A stretch of 64,000 nucleotides of DNA from Paenibacillus sp. CF384 (GTDB lineage Bacteria > Bacillota > Bacilli > Paenibacillales > Paenibacillaceae). The position numbers were made by a program, and so were the translations under genes. The notes beneath the pieces were generated by a model, which saw only the letters and a list, made by a program, of their open reading frames with translations, searched no databases and was not told the origin of the DNA. The stretch is taken from positions 1 to 64,000 of the forward strand of contig NZ_FNNV01000025.1 of the NCBI RefSeq assembly GCF_900106745.1. Direction: 5' to 3'. Of this stretch, positions 1-8,344 are shown in pieces (within the stretch, counting starts at the first letter, position 1; the number at the start of each line of letters is the position of its first letter).

Positions 1-286
1 CTTGGTGAGCCGTTACCCCACCAACTAGCTAATGCACCGCAGGCCCATCTGTAAGTGACAGCTTGCACCGTCTTTCCCAATTCAGCCATGCAGCTGAATT
101 GCATATCCGGTATTAGCATTCGTTTCCGAATGTTATCCCGGTCTTACAGGCAGGTTGCCTACGTGTTACTCACCCGTCCGCCGCTAAGCAGGATGGAAGC
201 AAGCTTCCATCCGACTCCGCTCGACTTGCATGTATTAGGCACGCCGCCAGCGTTCGTCCTGAGCCAGGATCAAACTCTCCATAAAA
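1..286 (-). rRNA. rrs: 16S ribosomal RNA, 5' portion (cut by window edge)
   Basis: The reverse complement starts with the universal 16S 5' end (TTTATGGAGAGTTTGATCC, then CTGGCTCAGGACGAACGCTG) and runs off the window after about 286 nt. The gene therefore continues beyond position 1. A Bacillus-type pre-16S leader motif (CTTGAAAACTGAACAATGAG) is present around 395-422. Placement downstream of bofA mirrors rrnA of B. subtilis. The exact mature 5' end is accurate only to a few bases. Confidence 0.97.
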
Positions 287-464
287 GTGGTAAGCCCGAA
301 GGCTTGGCCATTTTTAAGAATTCGCTTGTTAGCTCATTCAAAAAACTAGCTTTGCGAAACGTTAATTTCGCGATTTATGACCATTTGACTGGTCGCTCAT
401 TGTTCAGTTTTCAAGGAACAAGTACTTCATGTTTGTGCGCCCATGTCTCAGCGGCGACTTGATT

Positions 465-494
465 AATATATCACATTCGGCCATTCAATTGCAA
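465..494 (-). promoter_or_regulatory. rrn promoter P2
   Basis: On the minus strand TTGCAA (489-494) and TATATT (465-470) are separated by 18 bp. This is the promoter nearest the 16S gene, about 180 bp upstream of the mature 5' end. It forms a tandem pair with the P1 candidate, as is usual for Bacillales rRNA operons. Confidence 0.7.
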
Positions 495-551
495 GCACTT
501 TTTTTAAAATTGTTTTTGCAACTCATGTACCTTCGAGTGACGCGAGAACTA

Positions 552-580
552 ATTTAACATATACGCGGGCTCCCGGTCAA
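552..580 (-). promoter_or_regulatory. rrn promoter P1
   Basis: On the minus strand TTGACC (575-580) and TTAAAT (552-557) have a 17-bp spacer. It lies about 80 bp upstream of P2, giving the tandem arrangement seen for growth-rate-controlled rRNA promoters. Confidence 0.65.
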
Positions 581-618
581 GTGTTCTTTTATATTTATCG
601 TTTACTAATTTGATCCAC

Positions 619-882
619 TCACAACAATGTCATTTGCAGCCCTAATATTAAAGCTATGCCAGGGATTCCGAGCAGCACCGTTGTCCCGATCGTTACCGGA
701 TTCAGCGGCACTTCCAGCCCCGAGATCAATCCCGAATAATTCAGAACGTACAACGTCAATGCTGCCGCAATGAGATGCAAAGCAAATCGCCTCACCCACT
801 GCAGCGGCAATCGATGCCTCAGCATCACAGTAATTAGGAGCAAGGAAGATACAATTAGACTAACCAGCCAAATGTTTTTCAT
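619..882 (-). CDS. bofA: BofA, inhibitor of pro-sigma-K processing
   Basis: 87 residues, close to the family length. It has an N-terminal hydrophobic helix (about residues 4-20) and two further hydrophobic stretches ending in the glycine-rich segment TTVLLGIPGIAL, typical of BofA. In Bacillus, BofA is a forespore-membrane protein that holds the SpoIVFB protease inactive until the engulfed forespore signals. The start overlaps the yaaL stop by 4 bp (ATGA) and has AAAGGAGG nine bases upstream, so the two genes are translationally coupled. The rRNA operon follows downstream, as in B. subtilis. Family assignment rests on length, topology and synteny. Confidence 0.88.
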   Translation of the reverse strand: MKNIWLVSLIVSSLLLITVMLRHRLPLQWVRRFALHLIAAALTLYVLNYSGLISGLEVPLNPVTIGTTVLLGIPGIALILGLQMTLL

Positions 883-1157
883 CCACTAAGTCCTCCTTTT
901 AAGGCCGACCATTCGACTGGCAATCGTTTCGCTTTTCTGATCAGCATTTCGTATCGCTTCTCAGCCGCCCCTATTGCAAATATGGCGTAGTCAATTTGAT
1001 CTTTGCCGAGTGCATTGTCGAAGTACCGGTATGCATTATCCCACTCCTGCTTCGCTGTCTTAATCTCTGCATAAAGCTCCACCTGCTCGTCCTGCTCACT
1101 CTTCTTCAACTTCAGCGCGGCAGCCTGTTTCTTCGTACGCAGCCATTTGGCCCACAT
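879..1157 (-). CDS. yaaL: YaaL family (DUF2508) protein
   Basis: 92 residues, highly charged and probably helical, with heptad-like segments around residues 8-60 (KKQAAALKLKKSEQDEQVEL). The start ATG at 1157 was chosen because AGGAG lies 8 bases upstream; the longer frame to 1211 has no ribosome-binding site. It sits between recR and bofA exactly as yaaL does in B. subtilis. The function of YaaL is unknown. Transcription is probably separate from recR, but in B. subtilis the genes are also consecutive, so a shared transcript is possible. Confidence 0.85.
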   Translation of the reverse strand: MWAKWLRTKKQAAALKLKKSEQDEQVELYAEIKTAKQEWDNAYRYFDNALGKDQIDYAIFAIGAAEKRYEMLIRKAKRLPVEWSALKGGLSG

Positions 1158-1284
1158 CGCAATCACTCCTCGCTCATCTGTTTCCCTTATAGCTCGCAAT
1201 TGGCACGGCATATAGTTGAAATGTATGAAAGAGAAAGAGAATTAGAACAAGCTTTCCATGCCGCGTTTATACTTCTTATATTTC

Positions 1285-1319
1285 AAAAGCCCCGTGAGAG
1301 CGATCTCTCACGGGGCTTT
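1285..1319 (-). terminator. Terminator after recR
   Basis: A 14-bp stem of AAAGCCCCGTGAGAG and its complement encloses a short loop, just beyond the recR stop codon. The T tract is short (TTTTG), so some read-through into yaaL-bofA is likely. Confidence 0.75.
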
Positions 1320-1331
1320 CTTACAACACAG

Positions 1332-1931
1332 TTATCCTAATTCCCTGCGGCCTTCAAGCGCCTTGGACAAAGTAACCTCATCGGCATATTCCAAATCGCC
1401 TCCGACCGGAAGCCCATGCGCGATACGGGTTACTTTGATGCCAAACGGTTTGACTAGCCGCGATAAGTACATCGCTGTCGCTTCGCCTTCAATATTGGGA
1501 TTCGTGGCGAGAATCATCTCTTGCACCTGTTCGTCGCTCAATCGTCTCAATAGTTCAGCAATGCGGATCTCATCCGGGCCAATGCCCTCCATCGGCGATA
1601 TCGCTCCTTGGAGGACATGATATTGTCCCTGAAACTCCTTCGTGCGCTCCATGGCAACCAAATCCCGCGATTCCTGAACGACACAGATAATAGAGTTATC
1701 TCTGCTCTTGTCCTGGCAAATTCGGCAAGGATCGGTATCGGTAATGTTGCAGCATACAGAGCAGTAATGCAGGTTGCGCTTGACGCTGACCAGCGCCTTC
1801 GCGAAATCTATGACATCGTCTTCCTTCATTTTCAACACATGAAAAGCCAGTCTGGCCGCCGTCTTGGGACCGATGCCCGGCAATCGGCTGAAGGCATCAA
1901 TAAGTTTGGCTATCGGTTCGGGATAATACAA
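1332..1931 (-). CDS. recR: Recombination mediator RecR
   Basis: 199 residues, the usual RecR length. It has an N-terminal helix-hairpin-helix ([16 protein letters not shown]), a four-cysteine zinc finger (CSVCC...CRIC, about residues 57-73) and a TOPRIM domain (residues about 80-175, [14 protein letters not shown]). RecR works with RecF/RecO to load RecA at gaps and stalled forks. The start is a TTG at 1929-1931 with AGGAG seven bases upstream. It is the last gene of dnaX-yaaK-recR, 28 bp after yaaK. Confidence 0.97.
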   Translation of the reverse strand: MYYPEPIAKLIDAFSRLPGIGPKTAARLAFHVLKMKEDDVIDFAKALVSVKRNLHYCSVCCNITDTDPCRICQDKSRDNSIICVVQESRDLVAMERTKEFQGQYHVLQGAISPMEGIGPDEIRIAELLRRLSDEQVQEMILATNPNIEGEATAMYLSRLVKPFGIKVTRIAHGLPVGGDLEYADEVTLSKALEGRRELG

Positions 1932-1959
1932 GGCGCAGCTCCTCTACTCGTTTGGAACG

Positions 1960-2271
1960 TTAGAATAGGCCCGGGATCTTCATGCCGCCCGTAAATTTGC
2001 CCATATCTTTGTTTGCCAGCTCATCTGCTTTAGTCAGTGCATCGTTAACCGCTGTCAGGACAAGATCTTGCAGCATTTCGATATCGTCTGGATCTACAGC
2101 TTCCGGCTTGATGATGATGCTTTGTACGTTCTTATGTCCGTTTATTTGTACCGTAACGACACCGCCGCCTGCAGAACCTTCGATCAGCTTCGTTCCAAGC
2201 TCCTCTTGTGCTTTAAGCATTTGCTCCTGCATTTTCTTAACTTGCTTCATCATCTGGTTCATGTTGTTCAT
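1960..2271 (-). CDS. yaaK: YbaB/EbfC family nucleoid-associated protein
   Basis: 103 residues. Homologous in layout to E. coli YbaB/EbfC and B. subtilis YaaK: an N-terminal long helix rich in Met, Gln and Lys ([18 protein letters not shown]) and a core ending [12 protein letters not shown]. These small dimers bind DNA non-sequence-specifically or with weak specificity. A GTG lies 12 bases upstream inside the ribosome-binding site, so the ATG at 2271 (after GGAG, 11 bases) is preferred. It lies between dnaX and recR in the conserved operon. Confidence 0.95.
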   Translation of the reverse strand: MNNMNQMMKQVKKMQEQMLKAQEELGTKLIEGSAGGGVVTVQINGHKNVQSIIIKPEAVDPDDIEMLQDLVLTAVNDALTKADELANKDMGKFTGGMKIPGLF

Positions 2272-2329
2272 CGTGAAAGTCACTCCTCAATTATAGTTAG
2301 ATTGGTATACCCATTTGCTTTGGATAACA

Positions 2330-4123
2330 TCAGTTGTCTTCAATGACGACAAGATCTTCGCCAAACAGCTTCACAGCCTCCTCAACCCATTCGGGTTCCG
2401 GCGGCGCCGCCCCAGTCTCATCTTGCTGAAGCATGAGCAGCTCACCTGCAGGCGCAGGTCCGTTCTCGGTTGCCGTCTGCCATTCTTTCATCATGACGGT
2501 AGCAAGACGGATCGGCCGGTTGAACGCCTCATGCAGAGCCCGTTCGATAACCTCGCGATTGGCAGGCTTCTCTGTCGTTTCCCGGTGGATGGAGTTCTTG
2601 AATGCAACAAGGATTGTATTATCAGCAGCCGAGACGGGATCGCCATTCACAAACCAAGCATGTGTCGAAATATTATTCCCTTTCACACGCTGCAGAATGT
2701 CGCTCCATCTCATGCGCACCTGCCCTGTCGCCTGGCTCTCCGCTGCAGCAAGGAATGGATCCAGCTTGACGCGGGCTATCGAGCTTGCGCCCCCGCCGGC
2801 TGCACCGCCCTTGCCGAAGTTCGAAGCACCTCGCGCGCCGCGCTGCGCTGATCCGGCCTGATCGCCGCTTGCCGCAGCACCAGCCTCAGGACGCACGCCG
2901 CTGGCCACGAGCTGCTCAATCTTGCGCTCCAGTGCATCAATACGCTGCTGCAGACGCTGCACTTCTCCGGCAGGAGCACCGCCTGTGGCAGATTCAGAGG
3001 CAACAGACGCAGAAACCGCAACCTGAGCGCCACCCGCCTCCTGCATCGTGCAGATTTTCATCAGTGCGATCTCGAATATCGTCTGCGGCAGCGCGGCATG
3101 CTTGATCTCAAGCTGATAGCCGTTAAGCACGTCTATCATGCGAAACAGCAGCTCAGCGCTGAAGGCTTCGGCAACCTCACGGTATTTGGCCTGATCGACG
3201 ATCCGCTCTGTTGCGGCTTTCCCTTGTGGAGCAAGCTTCAACACGAGCAGGTCTCTGAAATAGTATATTAAGTTCTCCAGACACTTATCTGCACTCTTGC
3301 CGGCTTGCATGAGCCCTTCCACCAAGGGCATGACCGCCCCGGCATCACGTGCTCTGATGGCATCCGCTAGTTGTTCGAACTGTTCCGCAGCTAGTCCACC
3401 GGTTACATCGACGGCATCGTTCAACGTAATTCGTTCGCCGCTATAAGCCGACACCTGCTCGAGCAAGCTGATTGCATCCCGCATCCCGCCGTCCGACAGT
3501 CTCGCAATATAAGCGATTGCATCGTCTTCGGCTTCGATGCCTTCTTCGGTACAAATTTGGCGGAGACGTTCTGTCTGCTCCGGCAAAGAGACTTGACGGA
3601 AATCGAACCGCTGACAGCGTGAAATAATTGTAGCCGGCAGCTTATGCGGCTCCGTCGTCGCCAAGATGAAGATGACATGAGCCGGCGGCTCCTCGAGTGT
3701 CTTCAGCAAGGCATTGAATGCTTCGGTGGTCAGCATGTGCACTTCATCGATAATATACACTTTGAAGCGTACTTCCGAAGGTGCATAGCGAACCTTGTCC
3801 CGAATATCCCTGATTTCGTCTATACCGCGGTTGGATGCCGCATCGATCTCCACAACGTCCATAATGGTTCCGGCGGTTATGCCCCGGCACGCATCACAGA
3901 CGTTACAAGGCTCGGTCGTCGGTCCACGTTCACAGTTGATGGCTTTGGCCAAAACTTTAGCCGCGGTTGTTTTCCCCGTTCCTCTTGGACCGTTAAATAA
4001 ATAGGCATGCGACACACGATCCTCGCGTATCGCATTCTGCAAAGTTTGAATGATATGCTGCTGGCCGACCATGTCCTGGAACGTCTGCGGACGCCAGGCA
4101 CGATATAAGGCGATATGTGACAT
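2330..4123 (-). CDS. dnaX: DNA polymerase III subunits gamma/tau
   Basis: 597 residues from the ATG at 4123, which has AAAGGAAC upstream and begins MSHIALYRAWRPQTFQDM as in other DnaX proteins. AAA+ clamp-loader ATPase: Walker A GPRGTGKTTAAKV (about 45-57), a zinc-binding CNVCDAC cluster, Walker B/DE box (IIDEVHML), sensor 1 ATTEPHKLPATI, SRC arginine finger. The region from about residue 360 to 475 is Ala/Gly-rich, followed by the C-terminal tau part that contacts the polymerase. It opens the dnaX-yaaK-recR operon. No clear slippery frameshift site for a shorter gamma form was recognised. Confidence 0.97.
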   Translation of the reverse strand: MSHIALYRAWRPQTFQDMVGQQHIIQTLQNAIREDRVSHAYLFNGPRGTGKTTAAKVLAKAINCERGPTTEPCNVCDACRGITAGTIMDVVEIDAASNRGIDEIRDIRDKVRYAPSEVRFKVYIIDEVHMLTTEAFNALLKTLEEPPAHVIFILATTEPHKLPATIISRCQRFDFRQVSLPEQTERLRQICTEEGIEAEDDAIAYIARLSDGGMRDAISLLEQVSAYSGERITLNDAVDVTGGLAAEQFEQLADAIRARDAGAVMPLVEGLMQAGKSADKCLENLIYYFRDLLVLKLAPQGKAATERIVDQAKYREVAEAFSAELLFRMIDVLNGYQLEIKHAALPQTIFEIALMKICTMQEAGGAQVAVSASVASESATGGAPAGEVQRLQQRIDALERKIEQLVASGVRPEAGAAASGDQAGSAQRGARGASNFGKGGAAGGGASSIARVKLDPFLAAAESQATGQVRMRWSDILQRVKGNNISTHAWFVNGDPVSAADNTILVAFKNSIHRETTEKPANREVIERALHEAFNRPIRLATVMMKEWQTATENGPAPAGELLMLQQDETGAAPPEPEWVEEAVKLFGEDLVVIEDN

Positions 4124-4177
4124 ACGTTCCGTTCCTTTCGGCTGCTTCTTTCGTAGGGCTGAAATGCCAGCCCTTCT

Positions 4178-4183
4178 ATTATA
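4178..4183 (-). promoter_or_regulatory. Candidate -10 element upstream of dnaX
   Basis: TATAAT on the minus strand lies 55 bp upstream of the dnaX start, in the gap after the histidine kinase gene. No good -35 box is found at 16-18 bp, so this is only a candidate promoter for the dnaX operon. Confidence 0.35.
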
Positions 4184-4261
4184 CACGATGCCGCCAGCCA
4201 AAAAAACCGTTCTCCTGCACGTTTCTTCCTTCCCCCTCGCAGAAGGCACTCAAAGTGAGGT

Positions 4262-5719
4262 TTAGCAAGGAAGCACAACCTGCAGAAGTGCCCCCGTCTG
4301 TCTGGCCGCTGCTGTAACACTTCCGCCAAAGTCATGCATAATTCGCTGGCAAACCGACAGCCCAAGCCCCGTTCCGTTCTGTTTCGTCGTAACGAAAGGA
4401 TCGAATATTTTATCAATCAGAACAGCCGGTATGCCCGGACCTGTATCTTCAATTTCAATAAGCAGCTGCGATTTCCCGCCCGTCCGCACAACGGATCCCC
4501 TTACCGAGAGCGTACCGCCGGCCGTCATCGCTTCAATGCCGTTCTTGCATAAGTTCAGAAACACCTGCTTAAGCATTTCGGCATCTGCCAGCACCCTGGG
4601 CAGCTCCAGCTCCTCGTCCCAGATAACGTTTACATTATGAAGGAGCGCCTCGCTTGCAACAACAGGCATAATATCGCGCAGCACTGAGCCCACTTGCACA
4701 GAGCTAGTCATGACTTCCTTCGGTTTACTCAGCAGAAGAAACTCGCCAACAAGATGATTGATCCGATCCAGCTCGCCCAACATGATTTCCGTGTATTCTT
4801 TTTCTTTGTTCATTTCGCGTTCAATCATCGTTTTGCGGAACATTTGCAGGAAGCCCCGAATCGCCGTCAGCGGGTTTCGGATCTCGTGCGCAGCCCCCGC
4901 CGCAATTTGGCCAATCATGGCGAGTCGATCGCTTCGCTGCACCTGCGTCTCGAGCGACCGCAAATTGGTGACATCCTTGAATATGATGTAGGCACCTTCT
5001 CCGCCTTCTCCACAACTGCGAAGCAGGCCAACATCCATGAGCAGATCGCTTCGCTTCTCGTCGTGAATCCAAGTAATCGGATAGTTCCGAACCGGCTCCC
5101 CACTCTCCAGTGCCTGACAAATAAGTGCATATTCCTTCTCCCCGCTTGCGAAAAATGACGACAGCTGTTCATTGACGAGCGCTGACTTCGCAACGCCAAG
5201 CAATTGACAAGCAAGAGGACTGATATCGAAAATTTGCAGCGTCTCCGGATGAAGCAGGATCACGCCGATATGCTCATCCTGCAGCATGGTTTCCCCGAAA
5301 CGCTCAATGAGACTTGTGCCTGGTCCGGCTTCTTGATTATATATGAAGAGCAGACAACGAATTCCCTGCTCTGTTTGTGCGACTATAGGCGCGGCTGTAG
5401 TGTGCATAACAGTACCGCCTGCTTTGCGTATATGGATCGATATGGAATCTCGAGAAGGAAGAAGCAGATGTTTCACGATTGCTTCTATAGATTGTTCAGG
5501 TTCAGAACGAAAGAGCTTGCTCTCTGCAATGCCGCGGAAAGCGGTATGAAGCAAGTCCGATTCCGTATAGCCCGTTTCTTTCAAGAACTGTGTATTAACA
5601 TGGACCATGCGGGCGGACTCATCCAACACAACAATCATCGTGCCGGCGAACTGAGCACAATAATTATCAAGCGCCTGTAGACTCAAGTGAACAATAGAAG
5701 CAGATGGTATATCGTACAT
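4262..5719 (-). CDS. PAS-domain sensor histidine kinase
   Basis: 485 residues, no convincing membrane segment, so probably cytoplasmic. A first PAS domain (about 20-110) and a second PAS-like region (about 130-245) precede a HisKA dimerisation domain whose phospho-acceptor lies in GAAHEIRNPLTAIRGFL (about residue 280). The HATPase domain has an N box (NLCKNGIEAM), G1 (DTGPGIP) and G2 (GTGLGLSVC). The layout matches Bacillus phosphorelay kinases (KinA/KinE-like), which would phosphorylate Spo0F; spo0F is elsewhere in this window. The link to sporulation is inference. AAAGGGG precedes the start. No cognate response regulator is adjacent. Confidence 0.9.
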   Translation of the reverse strand: MYDIPSASIVHLSLQALDNYCAQFAGTMIVVLDESARMVHVNTQFLKETGYTESDLLHTAFRGIAESKLFRSEPEQSIEAIVKHLLLPSRDSISIHIRKAGGTVMHTTAAPIVAQTEQGIRCLLFIYNQEAGPGTSLIERFGETMLQDEHIGVILLHPETLQIFDISPLACQLLGVAKSALVNEQLSSFFASGEKEYALICQALESGEPVRNYPITWIHDEKRSDLLMDVGLLRSCGEGGEGAYIIFKDVTNLRSLETQVQRSDRLAMIGQIAAGAAHEIRNPLTAIRGFLQMFRKTMIEREMNKEKEYTEIMLGELDRINHLVGEFLLLSKPKEVMTSSVQVGSVLRDIMPVVASEALLHNVNVIWDEELELPRVLADAEMLKQVFLNLCKNGIEAMTAGGTLSVRGSVVRTGGKSQLLIEIEDTGPGIPAVLIDKIFDPFVTTKQNGTGLGLSVCQRIMHDFGGSVTAAARQTGALLQVVLPC

Positions 5720-5795
5720 GCGTTATCCCCTTTACGTAGATCCAATCCGTCTCTATTCCTTTCGTCCACAAAAGTTGATAATCCTGCCAGAACAG

Positions 5796-5839
5796 AAAAA
5801 AACATCCTTATTGACTCATTAAGAGTCAAACAAGGATGT
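5796..5839 (-). terminator. Strong terminator after the SRP RNA
   Basis: ACATCCTTGTTTGACTC pairs with GAGTCAATAAGGATGT around a short loop, followed by seven T residues on the minus strand. It ends the SRP RNA transcript and insulates the kinase gene. Confidence 0.88.
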
Positions 5840-5851
5840 CGTTTGTTGTTG

Positions 5852-6124
5852 TTAGGACCGTGCACCTAACTTCGATTGATGTAACATGGACGGCACTTCC
5901 ACTCCCAGCTCTGGTCAAGCACTCCTCCGGCACATGAGCTAACCTGCTTATGGCTGCTTCCTTCCGGACCTGACCCGTTCACAAGCGCCCATTGCGGAGG
6001 ACCCAACCGTCAACACTGTTCATGAACACCAGCCCCACATCAGCATAACCTCAGAAAAGGGATTCAACCTCGCTACAGCGGATTGCGAGCTACAGGGCAC
6101 CGCTACCTCCCCGTCTAGCACGGC
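5852..6124 (-). ncRNA. scr: SRP RNA, large Bacillus type (scRNA/6S-like)
   Basis: About 273 nt. The minus strand contains the universally conserved SRP core (GGGTCAGGTCCGGAAGGAAG and GCAGCCATAAGCAGGT), the Alu-domain start GCCGTGCTAGACGGGGAGGT, and complementary 5' and 3' ends (GCCGTGC with GCACGGTC). With Ffh it forms the signal recognition particle for co-translational targeting. Location next to dnaX matches B. subtilis scr. Ends are inferred from the promoter and terminal pairing. Confidence 0.95.
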
Positions 6125-6131
6125 AAAAATA

Positions 6132-6160
6132 AGTATAGCTTGTTCTATCTCAAAGTGCAA
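6132..6160 (-). promoter_or_regulatory. Promoter of the SRP RNA
   Basis: TTGCAC (6155-6160) and TATACT (6132-6137) on the minus strand are spaced 17 bp apart. The RNA would start at the G at 6124, seven bases beyond the -10 box. Confidence 0.75.
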
Positions 6161-6211
6161 CCGCCTATTGGTGGAAGTTGTCACTGGGTTGTCATTGGGG
6201 TCAACCTGCTG

Positions 6212-6601
6212 CTACCCCGCCATTCGGACATGCACCTTATAGCGAGGGAAATTATCCCGCAATACGGCAAGTGATTTTACCCGCAGCTTCTCTTTATCTA
6301 CACCAGGTTTCGCCTTGATATTCACGTACATTTCAGGTCCTTGGAACATAATGTTGGTTCTTTCAATGCCACTGACCTTCTTCAGCTGCCGCTGCGCAAA
6401 ATCCCCGTCGCTATCATAATTCAAGAATTGACCGTTGCGGTTGGGCAGATGGGGGTTGCTGTTGGAGAGCCCCATGTAGCCATCATGACCATACGAGTTC
6501 GAATTATAATTGTTGGTCGCGTCTTTATTGTGTCCGCATGCGGAAATCGAAATCGCAGTCATGAGTGTTAGCGCGCAAAGCAGAACATGCTTCTTTCGCA
6601 T
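6212..6601 (-). CDS. Small lipoprotein, YhcN/YlaJ-like
   Basis: 129 residues with a signal peptide ending in the lipobox ISAC (Cys about residue 22), so it is predicted to be lipid-anchored outside the membrane. A low-complexity Asn/Ser/Gly/Tyr segment (about 28-60) follows. The folded C-terminal part (about 65-129) contains VSGIERTNIMF and VNIKAKPGVDKEKL, which resemble the YhcN/YlaJ sporulation lipoprotein domain. The similarity is by eye and moderate. Its ribosome-binding site AAAGGGAGG lies inside the 3' arm of the terminator that follows rpmE, an odd arrangement described in the findings. Confidence 0.75.
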   Translation of the reverse strand: MRKKHVLLCALTLMTAISISACGHNKDATNNYNSNSYGHDGYMGLSNSNPHLPNRNGQFLNYDSDGDFAQRQLKKVSGIERTNIMFQGPEMYVNIKAKPGVDKEKLRVKSLAVLRDNFPRYKVHVRMAG

Positions 6602-6642
6602 AAAAAAACCTCCCTTTAACCAATAGGATGGCTGAGGGAGGT
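6602..6642 (-). terminator. Terminator after rpmE, overlapping next gene's RBS
   Basis: ACCTCCCT (6635-6642 region on the minus strand) pairs with AGGGAGGT (6608-6615), followed by seven T residues that abut the ATG of the downstream lipoprotein gene. The stem's 3' arm is also that gene's Shine-Dalgarno sequence. Confidence 0.75.
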
Positions 6643-6684
6643 TCTTGTATTCTGCTAATTTCCGGAAATCCCGGCCAATAAGGC

Positions 6685-6882
6685 TTAGATACCGTATTTC
6701 TTTTTGAATTTGTCGACGCGGCCGCCAGCATCCAGGAACTTCTGTTTACCCGTGAAGAATGGGTGACAGTTGGAGCAAATCTCTACGCGCAGGTTCTGTT
6801 TGATCGAACCAGACTCGAAGCTATTGCCACAAGCGCAAGTTACCGTTGTGATGTGGTATGTCGGATGAATACCTTGTTTCAT
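6685..6882 (-). CDS. rpmE: 50S ribosomal protein L31
   Basis: 65 residues beginning [10 protein letters not shown] and ending KKKYGI, a canonical L31. The four cysteines (CAC near residue 17 and CSNC near residue 36) mark the zinc-binding C+ form rather than the zinc-free paralogue. The ATG at 6882 is chosen over an in-frame GTG nine bases earlier, because that GTG is part of the GAGGTG ribosome-binding site. Conserved position downstream of rho. Confidence 0.97.
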   Translation of the reverse strand: MKQGIHPTYHITTVTCACGNSFESGSIKQNLRVEICSNCHPFFTGKQKFLDAGGRVDKFKKKYGI

Positions 6883-7021
6883 CTCGTTCACCTCTTTCTG
6901 CCCTGAATCAACATGTGGATCCAGAGTGTGTTACAAACATATGAAGAGTATAGCATGGCCGTCTTCTGAAAAGCAATGCTTTTGTCGGTCACCCACTGCT
7001 TACCAAGCAAAGCGAGCTCTG

Positions 7022-8278
7022 TTAGGACTGCTTTACAGGCGCAGGAGGTACGTGGGTATAAGAGCCAATCACAACATCGGGCAGTTCATCCGCGAAGATT
7101 TCAAGCATTTGCTTCATGCCGTAGATCTCCCCTTGCGCTTTCGGAATAAGCTCCAGGTAGCTTTCCGGATCGATATTCAAATTCCGCATTTGGATGAGCT
7201 TCAAGCCTGTGCGTTTGACGAAACCGAGCATCGCTTCGATTTCTTCCTCCCGATCCGTAACACCAGGGAAAATGAGATAGTTAATGGAAGTGTAAACTCC
7301 TTTATCCGTTGCGTAGCGAAGAGATTTCTCGACATTCGCCAAGTTGTAGCCACGAGGCTTGTAATACGCGTTATAGTGATCATCGAGCGCACTGATGGTA
7401 CTGACACGCATCAGATTAAGACCCGCATCCACGATGCCGCGGATGTGATCCGTCAGCCCCGCATTGGTGTTGATATTAATATAGCCCATCGAGGTCCGTT
7501 TGCGGACTTCGCGCATAGCGTCGATAATAATTCTGGCTTGCGTCGACGGCTCGCCTTCGCAGCCTTGTCCGAAGCTGATGATGGATTCCGGCGAATTGAG
7601 ATGCTCCATCATCACATCGACGATCTCATCGACCGTCGGCTTAAAGTTCATGCGCGTTTGCGGTGCTACGAAGCCGCTATCGTCGGGTTGCTCCGAGATA
7701 CAGCCATAACAGCCGGCATTACAGGAGAAGGAAACAGGAACTGCACCTTCCCAGCGCTGCAAGAACGTATTGGATGCCGTTAGGCACTCATAGCCAAGCG
7801 CGCAATTCGACAGATGCTTGTAGAGCCGGTTCTCCGGATATTTGGCAAGCAGTCGCTCGACTCCGACATTGAGTTCAGTCGTATCGCAGTTAAGCGGATT
7901 CCAGCGTTCCGGATCGTCGGATTTCTGCGCGGTCACATAGAAGCCGTCTTCCTTCCAAACGACAGCAGAATAACCAAAGAGCGGCAGCTTCTGCGTTTTG
8001 TCACTCTTCATATAGCCCGGGATGCATAAACGAGTATAGCCCTGCGGCAAAAGCGCTCCAACCGCCTGCACATTACCTGGCAGCGGACGCATCTCACCGG
8101 ATGCATTATGAATGCCGATCGGCCGCGTATGCGGCAGTCCGACCATCGTTGCGCCTTCAGGAAGAGGAATCAGTTCATCCTCCATCAGCTCAACAATCAT
8201 ATCGCCACTGCGGCCAAGGCCCGTCCAATCGGGATGATCGAACAAATTACCGTGTTCGTCTGCGTAAACGAGATTCAT
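7022..8278 (-). CDS. Radical SAM protein of unknown function
   Basis: 418 residues. A CxxxCxxC cluster motif (CNAGCYGC, about residue 192) binds the [4Fe-4S] cluster used to cleave S-adenosylmethionine. A glycine-rich GQGCEGEPS stretch, ININTNAG and a VSTISALDDHY segment fit the radical SAM barrel. About 185 residues precede the cluster, a long N-terminal extension containing two more cysteines close to it (NCALGYEC). No C-terminal SPASM cysteines are seen. It sits between rho and rpmE, a position with no counterpart in B. subtilis. Substrate unknown. Start supported by AGGAGG upstream. Confidence 0.85.
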   Translation of the reverse strand: MNLVYADEHGNLFDHPDWTGLGRSGDMIVELMEDELIPLPEGATMVGLPHTRPIGIHNASGEMRPLPGNVQAVGALLPQGYTRLCIPGYMKSDKTQKLPLFGYSAVVWKEDGFYVTAQKSDDPERWNPLNCDTTELNVGVERLLAKYPENRLYKHLSNCALGYECLTASNTFLQRWEGAVPVSFSCNAGCYGCISEQPDDSGFVAPQTRMNFKPTVDEIVDVMMEHLNSPESIISFGQGCEGEPSTQARIIIDAMREVRKRTSMGYININTNAGLTDHIRGIVDAGLNLMRVSTISALDDHYNAYYKPRGYNLANVEKSLRYATDKGVYTSINYLIFPGVTDREEEIEAMLGFVKRTGLKLIQMRNLNIDPESYLELIPKAQGEIYGMKQMLEIFADELPDVVIGSYTHVPPAPVKQS

Positions 8279-8344
8279 GGTGTACCTCCTAAAAGTTTTG
8301 CCGCACGCTTCATGTAAGGCTGCGTGAGCAAAACGACTTCCATT

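Noticed and set aside
6926-7783. 285-codon plus-strand frame over the radical SAM gene
   Set aside because: Antisense to a gene with clear cluster-binding motif and ribosome-binding site.
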